A stretch of 64,000 bases of DNA from Neobacillus niacini (GTDB lineage: Bacteria; Bacillota; Bacilli; Bacillales; Cytobacillaceae): NCBI RefSeq assembly GCF_030817595.1, contig NZ_JAUSZN010000001.1, forward strand, positions 3,297,001-3,361,000, written 5' to 3'. The translations under genes and the position numbers were made by a program. Positions 1 through 8,464 of the stretch are shown piece after piece; positions within the stretch are counted from its first letter, which is position 1; each line of letters opens with the position of its first letter. A model generated the notes under the pieces. It saw nothing but the letters and a program-made list of their open reading frames with translations. It had not been told where the DNA came from and searched no databases.

Positions 1-18
1 ATTTTCGGAGGTTTGGTT

Positions 19-510
19 ATGTTTAATCAAGAGCTATTAGAAGAATTGCAGCATTATATTGATACTCACTTACAGCCAGTTTTTCATGAAATGAAGCTAT
101 ACAGCTCTGAAGAAAGATTGATTTCTGAGGAGATTCAAAATGTTGATATAGAAAAATTTATAAAAATTAAACGCCAGCCTGCCTTCAATCAAACATTGTT
201 CCGTTTTATCGATCAAAAAGCTGTAAGCGATGCTGACGTTTACAAACGTGCAGGTATGGACCGAAGACACTTTTCCAAAATACGTACTAACCCCGAGTAT
301 AAGCCAGGAAAAAATACCGTTATCGCTCTAGCACTTGCACTTGAACTAACAAAAAAAGAAACAGATAAACTATTAAGTTCTGCCGGTTACTCCTTATCTG
401 ACAGCGACACCTTTGATTTAGTCATTCAATTCTGTCTCGAGAAAAAAATATACGATTTTTATGATGTTAATCAGGCATTGGATTATTTTAGTTTAAATCC
501 TTTAATATAA
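19..510 (+). CDS. Helix-turn-helix (XRE-like) protein, 163 aa
   Basis: A small soluble protein with no signal peptide or membrane segment. The middle (about residues 70-120) reads as a DNA-binding helix-turn-helix: a helix, the segment around DADVYKRAGMDRRHFSKIR, then a stretch rich in Leu/Ala resembling XRE-type folds. The first 60 residues are probably helical. A TTG at 13 lies directly against the ribosome binding site GGAGG (7-11), so the ATG at 19, seven bases from it, is the better start. Upstream neighbours are outside the window, so any operon partner is unknown. Function beyond probable DNA binding is inference. Confidence 0.7.
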   Translation: MFNQELLEELQHYIDTHLQPVFHEMKLYSSEERLISEEIQNVDIEKFIKIKRQPAFNQTLFRFIDQKAVSDADVYKRAGMDRRHFSKIRTNPEYKPGKNTVIALALALELTKKETDKLLSSAGYSLSDSDTFDLVIQFCLEKKIYDFYDVNQALDYFSLNPLI

Positions 511-587
511 AAAGGAATATACAGACTAATATCGAATTTATCGGATAGAATGGTATTTGTACATAGCCATTAAGAGGAGTGAAGAAA

Positions 588-1016
588 ATGCCAGTAAATG
601 TTTATCTTGTTTTTAATGGTAACACCCGTGAGGCAGTAGAGTTTTATGCGAAAGTATTTAAAACCGAAGCACCACAAATTATGACCTTTGGTGATCAGCC
701 GCAGCATCCTGATTACCCTATGCCAGAGGAAGCAAAAAATTTAGTAATGCACACTCGACTAAACATTGATGGAAGTACTGTCATGTTCTCGGACAATTTC
801 CCTGGATCACCATTTATCGAAGGAAACAACGTGACACTTGCATTAGTAAGTAAAAATTTGGATGATATCCAATCTTGGTATGACCAGCTAAAAGAAGGCG
901 GAACAGTTACGATGGAGCTCCAAGAAACCTTCTGGGCTAAACTCTATGGCCAAGTAACAGATAAATTTGGAATTCACTGGCAGATAAGCCATGATAGCGG
1001 AGAATACGGCAGTTAA
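588..1016 (+). CDS. VOC family protein (PhnB/glyoxalase-like), 142 aa
   Basis: A vicinal-oxygen-chelate fold protein of the PhnB type. It begins with the typical first strand VNVYLVFNGN followed by an EAVEFYAKVF helix, and ends with the second half-module WYDQLKEGGTVTMELQETFWAK and FGIHWQIS. Members of this family are small metal-binding or dioxygenase/glyoxalase-like proteins, many of unknown substrate. The start chosen is the ATG at 588, eight bases after AGGAG (575-579); a GTG at 579 overlaps that ribosome binding site and is unlikely. The gene stands alone and is followed by a terminator shared with the convergent ABC importer. Substrate unknown. Confidence 0.8.
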   Translation: MPVNVYLVFNGNTREAVEFYAKVFKTEAPQIMTFGDQPQHPDYPMPEEAKNLVMHTRLNIDGSTVMFSDNFPGSPFIEGNNVTLALVSKNLDDIQSWYDQLKEGGTVTMELQETFWAKLYGQVTDKFGIHWQISHDSGEYGS

Positions 1017-1032
1017 TTTTCACATAAAAAAG

Positions 1033-1059
1033 GGATACAGTCGTTTGGTGACTGTATCC
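1033..1059. terminator. Bidirectional intrinsic terminator
   Basis: A perfect 10-bp stem (GGATACAGTC / GACTGTATCC) with a 7-base loop lies between convergent genes. An A-tract precedes it and a T-rich tract follows it, so it can end transcription on both strands. Confidence 0.8.
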
Positions 1060-1064
1060 TTTAC

Positions 1065-1811
1065 TTATTTCAAGCTTCTACTTAAGAAGGCTTTAGTCCG
1101 TTCGTTCTGAGGATTTGTAAATAATTCCGAAGGGTCCCCAGTTTCAATAATTTCGCCGTTGTCCATGAAAATAACCCGGTTCGCCACTTCCCTGGCAAAG
1201 CCCATTTCATGTGTAACAACGATCATCGTCATCTGCTCTTCGGCTAGTGCCTTGATGACCTCCAGAACCTCTCCCGTCAATTCAGGATCCAATGCTGAAG
1301 TAGGTTCATCAAATAATAAAATTTCGGGATTCATCATTAGTGCTCTAGCAATCGCCACCCTTTGTTTTTGACCGCCTGATAGATTTGCTGGGTATGCATT
1401 TGAATGATCTGTCAGACCAATTTTCCTTAATAGCTCCGTGCTTCTCTGCTGAATGGCTGCAGTTGGCTCGTTCTTTACCAATTTAGGAGGCAGTTCTAAA
1501 TTCTCCTTAACCGTTAGGTGAGGGAATAGATTAAAATGCTGGAAGACCATACCCATTTTAGAAGTAATCTTTTTGATATCCTGCGGTTTTGCGTAGACTC
1601 CATCCTTAACAAACGGATCACCAGCAATCGTAATGCTTCCTCCATTTATTTCCTCCAAGTGAACTAAACTGCGAAGCATCGTACTTTTCCCCGACCCAGA
1701 CGGGCCGATTACCGCTATTACATCATTTTTATTTACATCAAATGTTATCTGTTTTAGTACATCCAGCTTGCCAAACGATTTCTTCAGGTTGGAAACCTCA
1801 ATGATAGCCAC
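1065..1811 (-). CDS. Polar amino-acid ABC transporter, ATP-binding subunit
   Basis: ATPase of a polar amino-acid importer (GlnQ/TcyC class). Counting from the GTG at 1811, Walker [10 protein letters not shown] is at about 36-44, the Q-loop lies in [10 protein letters not shown], the signature LSGGQKQR starts near 144, Walker B and D-loop [14 protein letters not shown] are near 165-177, and the H-loop is in VTHEMGFA. It powers import through the permease encoded just upstream. The longest frame starts with a TTG at 1820 lying only 2 bases from AAGGA; the GTG three codons later has normal spacing and is preferred. It is the last gene of a binding protein-permease-ATPase operon. The substrate cannot be fixed from sequence alone; glutamine, cystine or another polar amino acid is possible. 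Confidence 0.92.
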   Translation of the reverse strand: MAIIEVSNLKKSFGKLDVLKQITFDVNKNDVIAVIGPSGSGKSTMLRSLVHLEEINGGSITIAGDPFVKDGVYAKPQDIKKITSKMGMVFQHFNLFPHLTVKENLELPPKLVKNEPTAAIQQRSTELLRKIGLTDHSNAYPANLSGGQKQRVAIARALMMNPEILLFDEPTSALDPELTGEVLEVIKALAEEQMTMIVVTHEMGFAREVANRVIFMDNGEIIETGDPSELFTNPQNERTKAFLSRSLK

Positions 1812-1826
1812 ATTTACCAATCCTTC

Positions 1827-2486
1827 TTATTCAAATTTGTATCTTCTTTCAATTCCTTTAAAAATAAATGTTAAAAAGAGTGTCATAACAAGATAAATCA
1901 AACCAGCAACGAAGAATGGAACTATTGTAAAGTCACGGTTTACAGCGGTTTGAGCGTAGTGGAGCAGCTCCGGTACAGCAACTGCATAGAGCAGGGCCGT
2001 GTCCTTAACAAGTGTTACGGATTCGTTCGCAATCGCGGGAAGGGTAACCCGAAACATTTGCGGTAAAATAATCCTTGTTGTTGTCTGCCACTTACTCAAA
2101 CCAAGAACCTGTGAAGCCTCATATTGACCTTTATCAATTGCCAAGAGTCCGCCACGGAATATTTCTGCAAAGTAAGCTGCGTAATTTAATACGAACCCTA
2201 AACAAGCAGCCACGAACCGATCTAAAACTAAATATTCACCGACCACAGGCAGCATCGGCAGACCGAAACAAATTAATAATAACTGCAGTAATAAAGGGGT
2301 CCCCCGCATGATATAAATATAGCCCTGAGCAAGTAAGGATAAAGGCTTCACGCTGCTTTTAACAGCGAGAGTCAGCAGAAAGCCTAGTGGGATTGAGGCG
2401 ATAATCGCAATAATAAACAATAAAACGGTCATCTGTGCACCTTCAAGCATTGGTACCAGAATGGACGTGAAATAGTCTAACGTCAT
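1827..2486 (-). CDS. Polar amino-acid ABC transporter, permease subunit
   Basis: Inner-membrane permease of the HisM/GlnP family, about 219 aa with roughly five hydrophobic segments. The EAA-type loop that docks the ATPase is visible as EASQVLGLSKWQTTTRIILPQ. A single permease gene suggests a homodimeric channel, as in many Gram-positive polar amino-acid importers. The start chosen is the ATG at 2486, eight bases after GGAGG; the longer frame would have the ribosome binding site inside the coding sequence. It lies between the binding-protein gene (2551-3327) and the ATPase gene (1065-1811), all on the same strand with short gaps, so the three are an operon. Confidence 0.92.
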   Translation of the reverse strand: MTLDYFTSILVPMLEGAQMTVLLFIIAIIASIPLGFLLTLAVKSSVKPLSLLAQGYIYIMRGTPLLLQLLLICFGLPMLPVVGEYLVLDRFVAACLGFVLNYAAYFAEIFRGGLLAIDKGQYEASQVLGLSKWQTTTRIILPQMFRVTLPAIANESVTLVKDTALLYAVAVPELLHYAQTAVNRDFTIVPFFVAGLIYLVMTLFLTFIFKGIERRYKFE

Positions 2487-2550
2487 TGAAAACTCCTCCA
2501 AAAACAAAACAGGGTTCCCAAAGGAAATCCTGTTTCACCTTATTTTCATA

Positions 2551-3327
2551 TTACTTTAGTACTTTATCTTCTCCAAACCACTTTTCAGAAATACTGGCCG
2601 CCGTACCGTCCTCATTCATCTCATCTAGTGCCTTTTGGAGCTTTTCTAATAATTCCTCGTTGCCTTTTTTAACACCAATACCATATTCTTCAGGAGCAAG
2701 TGATTCCTCAAGTACCTTAAAGGTTTCCTTCTCTTGAGTCATGTAGTAATTGATGACGATTTCGTCAATGACCACTGCGTCCAAGCGGCCATTCTTTAAA
2801 TCTGTCAATGCCTGTACATTGTCAGCGAATTCAGTAACCGTCTTTATTTTTTCTTTAACCGGTGAAGCATTTAGGGCATCTGAAGCTGAAGAAAGTGACT
2901 GCAGCCCAACTACTTTACCTTCTAAATCATCTAGTTTAGTAAGCTGTGAATCAGCAAGAGTAACGATTACCTGTGCATTTTTTAAATAAGGTTTTGTAAA
3001 TAGGACTTTCTCTTTCCGTTCATCTGTAATCGTGTATCCGTTCCAAATAAGGTCAATTCTTCCGCTGCTAAGCTCTGCTTCTTTTGTTTTCCAGTCGATT
3101 GGCTGGAATGTAACTTCTGTTCCCATTTTTTCTGCCGCCGCTTTAGCATAATCAATATCAAAGCCAACGATATTGTTATCCTCATCGCGGAACCCCATCG
3201 GTGCAAACTTATCATCGATTCCGATAATAAGCTTATCTTCTTCTTTACTTGCTGATTTTGAGCACCCAGTAAAAATGACAAGTGCTGCAGCTACTATAAG
3301 AATCATCGTTACGAATCGTTTTTTCAT
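2551..3327 (-). CDS. Amino-acid ABC transporter substrate-binding lipoprotein
   Basis: Extracytoplasmic binding protein of the SBP_bac_3 family, 258 aa. A type II signal peptide with a lipobox VIFTGC places the lipidated Cys at residue 22. Family landmarks are LIIGIDDKFAPMGFRDED near the mature N-terminus, VGFDIDYAKAAAEKMG, the hinge region DLIWNGYTITDERKEKV, and the second-lobe segment RLDAVVIDE. It is first in the operon with the permease and ATPase. A sigma-A-like promoter lies just upstream and no amino-acid-sensing riboswitch or T-box was recognised in the roughly 110-base leader. The exact amino acid is not predictable here. Confidence 0.93.
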   Translation of the reverse strand: MKKRFVTMILIVAAALVIFTGCSKSASKEEDKLIIGIDDKFAPMGFRDEDNNIVGFDIDYAKAAAEKMGTEVTFQPIDWKTKEAELSSGRIDLIWNGYTITDERKEKVLFTKPYLKNAQVIVTLADSQLTKLDDLEGKVVGLQSLSSASDALNASPVKEKIKTVTEFADNVQALTDLKNGRLDAVVIDEIVINYYMTQEKETFKVLEESLAPEEYGIGVKKGNEELLEKLQKALDEMNEDGTAASISEKWFGEDKVLK

Positions 3328-3393
3328 TTGTAAATTCCCCTTTTATATAATTTAATTTCACTTTAGTACGTTACCATATTATCATACTACCAC

Positions 3394-3423
3394 ATTATAA
3401 CACTATAATATTATGTAATACAA
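3394..3423 (-). promoter_or_regulatory. Candidate sigma-A promoter for the amino-acid importer
   Basis: On the minus strand TTGTAT and TATAAT are separated by 18 bases, about 70 bases upstream of the binding-protein start codon and just downstream of the preceding gene's terminator. The assignment is by consensus only. Confidence 0.4.
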
Positions 3424-3440
3424 CATAATAATAAAAAGGA

Positions 3441-3460
3441 GCCTATTTTTAAAAATAGGC
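3441..3460 (-). terminator. Terminator overlapping the GNAT gene stop codon
   Basis: GCCTATTTTTAAAAATAGGC is a perfect 20-base palindrome whose centre includes the TAA stop of the acetyltransferase gene. A T-rich tract follows on the minus strand. It ends the MFS-GNAT transcript just before the importer promoter. Confidence 0.6.
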
Positions 3461-4000
3461 CCCGCTCGTTGATATTTTCCAAATCATATGATCCTGCCCC
3501 TGCCCCCAATAATCCTTTAGTAAATAATGAGGTTCCCCAAATTTCTTTTTCCAAATAGTTTGGGCATTTTTGTAGCCGCTGTCGAGACAAAATTCTAGGA
3601 TTCCCCGGGCCTTTAGGGTATAAAGCATTTGAGCTAGCAGCTTGTTCCCGATTCCCTTTCTTTGATAGTCAGGGAGTACAAATACCGTTCCTACTTCAAC
3701 AAGATTCCCCAGTTTTCCATTGGTACAGTCTTGAATCAGTTTACTAGCAGGACCATATTCTATTGTTCCAATAATTTTGTTTTCTGCCAAAGCTATTAAG
3801 AAATACCTTTTCTCACCCTTGCTATCCAAATCCAAATCCAAATGCAAATAATTTTTCTTACTTTCAATTTCAGCTTTGATATCGTCTATTAACCCCGCTA
3901 GTCCTTCTCTTGCAAAGGTTTCGGAAATGACAATCCTAAAAAATTGGTGTAGCTCTTCAATGTCCTCGGTTCTAGGTCTTCTTATCTCAACTTTTTCCAC
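3449..4000 (-). CDS. GNAT family N-acetyltransferase, 183 aa
   Basis: Acyl-CoA-dependent acetyltransferase of the GNAT fold. Motif A, which binds the acetyl-CoA pyrophosphate, is seen as VGTVFVLPDYQRKGIGNKLL (Q/R-x-x-G-x-G/A pattern) in the second half, preceded by the beta-strand IGTIEYG. The N-terminal strand IRRPRTEDIEELHQFF is typical. The start is GTG with an AGGGGG ribosome binding site about eight bases away. It lies 16 bases downstream of the MFS transporter gene and is probably cotranscribed with it. The substrate is unknown. Confidence 0.85.
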   Translation of the reverse strand: MEKVEIRRPRTEDIEELHQFFRIVISETFAREGLAGLIDDIKAEIESKKNYLHLDLDLDSKGEKRYFLIALAENKIIGTIEYGPASKLIQDCTNGKLGNLVEVGTVFVLPDYQRKGIGNKLLAQMLYTLKARGILEFCLDSGYKNAQTIWKKKFGEPHYLLKDYWGQGQDHMIWKISTSGAYF

Positions 4001-4016
4001 CCCAAAGCCCCCTAAA

Positions 4017-5260
4017 TTACGTTGACAAATTTTTCTGAATACGAATTTTATTTACCACAAAAAGTCCACTATAGAGCAGGAAAGTACCAGCCATTAATAT
4101 GATTCCAAGGTAAACGGACATCATCGTCGGTACTAAAAACGCCCCCAATACGATTGCCCCGCGAGCAATTAAGTCCGCCCCATTAAAACCTAAGTTAGTA
4201 AAAGCCGAATAGGAACCGCGTTTATCTTCCGGCATCATATTTGCCTTCTCAGCATTGGCAATCGGAGAATAAATCAGTTCGCCAATTGTTGCAAGCGCAT
4301 TAAATAACATCAGGACATACCATAAATTTGCCGATGTAACAATGGTATAGCCTGCACTATACAGCAGCAGCCCCAGCAGGAGCATTTTCCGCGGAGAAAA
4401 TTTATCTGTCCATTTCGAAACCAAGAATGTCAGGGCCACTACCATCAGCATATTTTCGATATTTAGGAAACTTAGCATCCTTACCCCTGCCACCTCAAAA
4501 TTCCCAATAAATACCGATTTGAATTCCTCCGCTAATCGCACCCCGATATAACTATTAAGTGAAAATTCAGCTGCAAAAATAAACATTGACCCGGCAACCA
4601 CCATGACAAATGGTTTATCTTGAAAGGCAACTTTATAATTTTGGAACAAATCCATTAAAATATTTTCATGCTTTTTTTCTAAGAGTTTCACCCTAGTATC
4701 CTGTAACCATATTCCATAGGCAATCGGCAAACTAATAGAAACAATTGTTAAGGTGATAAATAGCTCTAACTGATGATTAACATATAAAAGTCCGCCTAAT
4801 GCAGCACCGATTGCCATCGCTAGATTAACCAGCCAATAATCGAGGGCATATACACTTTTTCGATTTTCAGGCGTTGTCGAGTCAATAATAATTGCATGCA
4901 CGGCAGGACGGCCGAGACTGCTGGTAATCGTGAAAATCACATAGCTGACTGCAAATAATACAATCCATTTTTGATCTGGCAGTAAGCTAATTGTCATGAG
5001 ACCAAACATAAGTGCACTTGACGCTGAAGATAGGATAATAATTTTTTTACGAGGGAAGCGGTCTGAGATATAGCCTCCGATAAAGTTTATAAAAAAGCTT
5101 ATAATGACGGTGATCGCTAAGAAAATACCGGCCCAAACGGCACCCTTATGCTGTGCAAAGAAGAGCGCCATAAACGGCATTACAGAGCTGCCAATTGCCC
5201 GGTTAAAAACGAGGTTATCAGTCGAACCTTAATATTTTGGGGATAGTCTTTCCATGCCAT
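4017..5260 (-). pseudogene. MFS transporter, frameshifted near the N-terminus
   Basis: A 12-segment major facilitator, probably a drug or metabolite exporter. The uninterrupted frame begins only at 5180 (MPFMALFFAQ) and lacks most of the first membrane helix. In another frame an ATG at 5260, with an AAGGTG ribosome binding site, encodes MAWKDYPQNIKVRLITS and then meets a run of five A (5205-5209 on the plus strand). One extra base there would continue as FFNRAIGSSV directly into MPFMALFF, the expected transporter N-terminus. The motif YISDRFPRKK after helix 2 is the MFS signature. It is either an inactive allele, a phase-variable tract or a base-call error. It is divergent from the SgrR-like gene, the usual arrangement for a regulator and its transporter. 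Confidence 0.8.
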
Positions 5261-5360
5261 ATTTACCAACACCTTTCATACTAATTATAGTAAACTAGAC
5301 GTAATAATTTAAAAATGAACAATTTTCAAAATAATGTCTACTTTTAAAAGGAATGAGAAT

Positions 5361-7007
5361 ATGGACCATTATCTACTAACATTATGGAATTCAGGAGCTG
5401 TTGGAGAAGTAAAAGTGCAACAGCTTGCAGAAATACTTAATCTAAGTACAAAGCAAACACGACGCAAACTAAATCAATGGCAAGAAGATGGCTGGCTCAC
5501 TTTTCAAGCTGGCATAGGCCGGGGGAACGAATCAAAACTGATATGGAATAAAGACGTGGAATCAGAGTATGAACAACTTTTCCTATCAAAACTAGAAAAA
5601 TACTCGATTGAGCAAGTGAGTAAATTATTATTATATGAATGGTCCCTGGGAACCAAGCAGCGTTTAATGGCCAGATTTCAAACTAAATTTGGGTTTCATC
5701 AAGAGGAGCAGGATCGTTTAATCATTCCCCGATTTTACCGCTTCTTAACGTATCATCCATTAAAGGCTGCAGACGTACATAGCGCAAACTTAATAGCAAA
5801 CATTTATAACCGTGTTGTAGCATTGGAGGAAGATAATACAATCATTCCCGAGCTTGCTCATAGCTGGGAAGTCACGGATAAGAAGTTAACATTATACCTG
5901 CGAAAAGATGTAGCCTTTCATGATGGTTCCATTCTTAAAGCGGAGGACGTCGTCCAATCCTTTTTTCGGATGAAGCAAGATGAAATATATGCTGAACTAT
6001 GGAAACCTATTACAAAGATATATTCTTCTGCACCTCTAATAGTAGAACTTGAATTTCCAAATGGCTGTACCTATATTTTGCCGCTTCTTAGCATGATAAC
6101 GGCGAGTATTTATAAAGAATCCAACGGTCAGGTCATTGGAACAGGCAGCTTTTATATGGGGGAGAATACGGAAGAGAAAACCGTATTACACGCTTTTAAA
6201 CAATATTACGGTGTGCGCCCTCTATTGGATACTGTGGAATTTATTCAGGTTTCGAGAGAGTTTGGAAATGTATATTATGGTGCCCATGAATCAAGAGAAG
6301 TAGGAACCTTTGAAGTGGAAAGTGACTCGGGCTTTGGTATTGTGGTGATGAATCGTTATCGTCATACAGATATTGCTAGAAAAGAAGTACGAGATTACAT
6401 TCATATGTTGATAGACAAAAATCGTTCAAAGATTTCTACAATTAATTCACTTATTTCCGAAAATTGCTCTGGTTGTTTAATCGGTTTTTCCAAGCCTTAT
6501 TCGATGCCAAAAATAGCAAAACCATCACTTTCAAAACCATTACAGATGAAATACACAGGCTATGCTAAGGATGTGTCCATTTGGCTAAAAAACATCCTTG
6601 AAAGAGCCGGAATTAAAGTAGAGTTAGTGGAAGTCTCGTTTCATGATGCCGTTTATCATGATCATTTAAAAGTAAATGCGGATTTATTTATTCATGGAGA
6701 AATATTTGAGCTAAACCAAAGCTTTTCCTATTTTAATTTTATGAAAAATAACATTTCACCACTACGAAAATTAATACAATCTGATCCTTATTTACAGAAT
6801 TCTATCCAAGCCTATAATCAATTGCCCTTTGAACAATGGATCGATCAGCATTTAAAAATAGAAGATTATTTAATAACAAATTCTCTCTGTATCCCGCTCT
6901 ATTATTCAAAGAGGCAAATACCTTTTTCCATTAATTTAATGAACATCAAAATGAAGCATTTTGGTTATGTTGACTTATCAAAGCTATGGATGAAGCCAAA
7001 ACTTTAG
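5361..7007 (+). CDS. SgrR-type transcriptional regulator (HTH plus solute-binding domain)
   Basis: About 548 aa. The N-terminal 100 residues form a winged helix-turn-helix (VKVQQLAEILNLSTKQTRRK). The rest resembles an SBP_bac_5 peptide/sugar-binding protein without a signal peptide (LANIYNRVVALEEDNTIIPELAHSW, then LRKDVAFHDGS), the architecture of SgrR. Such proteins sense a small molecule in the cytoplasm and control a neighbouring transporter gene. The start is the ATG at 5361, eight bases after AAGGA; an earlier ATG at 5334 has no ribosome binding site. It is transcribed away from the MFS gene across a region of about 100 bases that must hold both promoters. The ligand is not known. Confidence 0.85.
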   Translation: MDHYLLTLWNSGAVGEVKVQQLAEILNLSTKQTRRKLNQWQEDGWLTFQAGIGRGNESKLIWNKDVESEYEQLFLSKLEKYSIEQVSKLLLYEWSLGTKQRLMARFQTKFGFHQEEQDRLIIPRFYRFLTYHPLKAADVHSANLIANIYNRVVALEEDNTIIPELAHSWEVTDKKLTLYLRKDVAFHDGSILKAEDVVQSFFRMKQDEIYAELWKPITKIYSSAPLIVELEFPNGCTYILPLLSMITASIYKESNGQVIGTGSFYMGENTEEKTVLHAFKQYYGVRPLLDTVEFIQVSREFGNVYYGAHESREVGTFEVESDSGFGIVVMNRYRHTDIARKEVRDYIHMLIDKNRSKISTINSLISENCSGCLIGFSKPYSMPKIAKPSLSKPLQMKYTGYAKDVSIWLKNILERAGIKVELVEVSFHDAVYHDHLKVNADLFIHGEIFELNQSFSYFNFMKNNISPLRKLIQSDPYLQNSIQAYNQLPFEQWIDQHLKIEDYLITNSLCIPLYYSKRQIPFSINLMNIKMKHFGYVDLSKLWMKPKL

Positions 7008-7018
7008 AAAAAAAGGAA

Positions 7019-7042
7019 GACCTGACACCTAAATGCCAGGTC
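7019..7042. terminator. Terminator between convergent genes
   Basis: Stem GACCTG / CAGGTC with a 12-base loop, an A-rich 5' side and a T-rich 3' side. It lies between the SgrR-like gene and the convergent desulfidase-like gene. Confidence 0.65.
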
Positions 7043-7049
7043 ATTTTCT

Positions 7050-8324
7050 TTATTTTTCCATCATTAATTTTAAAATTAATTCGTCTGTATGCCTTGTCCC
7101 TTCATTTCCCAACTTACAAAAGCTTTCAATACTTTTCTCCACGTCATCATGGATAAATCCATCAGTAGATTTAATTTCTTGATTGTTAAGTGCCAGCAGA
7201 GCTGATTGTACCGCTACATTTGAACAGGTGGATACTTTCATCGCACATCCAGCCTTGGCACCATCACAAATCATTCCCGAAACGTTACCAATGGTGTTCT
7301 GAATTGCCGCTTTAATTTGATCCAGATGACCATCAAGTAAAAAAACTATTGCCCCACTTGCACCCATTCCTGCGGCGGTTACACCACATAATGCTGAAAG
7401 CCGACCAAATTTTGATTTAATATGAATCGTAATAAGATGGCTAAGAGCAACTGCTCGAATCATCTTTTCCTCTGAAACCTGCAGCTTCTCTGCGACTGCC
7501 ACAACTGGAAGTGTCACGGCAATTCCTTGGTTGCCACTTCCAGTGTTCGCCATTACCGGCAGTGTTGAACCCGCCATTCTAGCATCCGATCCAGCGGCAG
7601 CTAAAGACATCGCTGCAGTGGCTATATCATCCGAGAGGATTCCCTTTTTTACATTTTCCTTAATGGTCTTCCCTACTTTTAATCCATAATCTCCTTGAAG
7701 ACCTTCTTGTCCAATTACTTTATTTAGTTCGATACTCTTTTTTACCAGAGATAAGCTGTGTATATCGACCATTTGAACCCATTCAACAATTTCATCAATT
7801 GTAAGCGTGAATAATTCCTCTTCATTAGACTGAGTGCCGATATCCTCGCATCCACCTTGAAACACAACCTTACCATCCACTTCGATTAACGTAATATTGC
7901 TATGATTATCAGAAATAACCACTTTAGTAGTATTCTGATTAGTTTTTAGGGTCACTTCAATATAAAGTCTTTTTGCTGTATCGGCTTGACCGGATAATAC
8001 TTTACCTTCTTCAATTAGTCTTAACGCGGATTGCTCATCTTCAAAAGTTAGTCCATCCAATAATTCCAGTTGTTTCGTTGGATCCCCAGATACAACTCCA
8101 AGAGCAACAGAGAAATCGAGCCCACTAGAAGTCATTCCCGGAATCCCAACAGACTTAGCATTCTTGATTATATTTCCACTCGCTTTTAAAGTTATCTTTT
8201 CAATTTGCCCTTTAGCATAGCTTTTTGCCGTTGCTGCGGCCAACGCAATCGCCACTGGTTCCGTACAGCCGAGTGCAATGACTAATTCTTTTTCGAGAAT
8301 GGCTTCTATTTTATGCTTTTTCAT
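7050..8324 (-). CDS. L-cysteine desulfidase / L-serine dehydratase family enzyme (CyuA/UPF0597 type)
   Basis: About 424 aa, family COG3681. CyuA-type members use a [4Fe-4S] cluster to cleave L-cysteine to pyruvate, ammonia and sulfide; relatives act on serine. Visible landmarks are the N-terminal ALGCTEPVA with a conserved Cys near residue 20, the Gly-rich TLPVMANTGSGNQGI, and the C-terminal cluster region MICDGAKAGCAMKVSTC with three Cys. The frame could start at a GTG at 8336, but that codon overlaps the ribosome binding site, so the ATG at 8324 is chosen. It is a single gene between convergent and tandem neighbours. The cysteine versus serine preference is not decidable here. Confidence 0.88.
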   Translation of the reverse strand: MKKHKIEAILEKELVIALGCTEPVAIALAAATAKSYAKGQIEKITLKASGNIIKNAKSVGIPGMTSSGLDFSVALGVVSGDPTKQLELLDGLTFEDEQSALRLIEEGKVLSGQADTAKRLYIEVTLKTNQNTTKVVISDNHSNITLIEVDGKVVFQGGCEDIGTQSNEEELFTLTIDEIVEWVQMVDIHSLSLVKKSIELNKVIGQEGLQGDYGLKVGKTIKENVKKGILSDDIATAAMSLAAAGSDARMAGSTLPVMANTGSGNQGIAVTLPVVAVAEKLQVSEEKMIRAVALSHLITIHIKSKFGRLSALCGVTAAGMGASGAIVFLLDGHLDQIKAAIQNTIGNVSGMICDGAKAGCAMKVSTCSNVAVQSALLALNNQEIKSTDGFIHDDVEKSIESFCKLGNEGTRHTDELILKLMMEK

Positions 8325-8419
8325 TATGTTACACACCTACTTTTCTAAAATACCCTTAACTAAGATATTAACATAGCAGAGCTGATATAAAATTGAGGTA
8401 ATTTTACCAAATCGAATAA

Positions 8420-8453
8420 AAAAGAGTCTTTCTAGGGAACGAAAGACTCTTTT
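8420..8453 (-). terminator. Terminator of the ABC exporter operon
   Basis: AAGAGTCTTTC / GAAAGACTCTT stem with an 8-base loop and T-tracts on both sides. It lies just past the stop of the 597-aa half-transporter. Confidence 0.8.
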
Positions 8454-8464
8454 AAATGACTTTA

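Noticed and set aside
1159..1371. Many 60-130-codon frames antisense to known genes across the window
   Set aside because: They lie opposite strong genes, lack ribosome binding sites and have no recognisable sequence; they are shadows.
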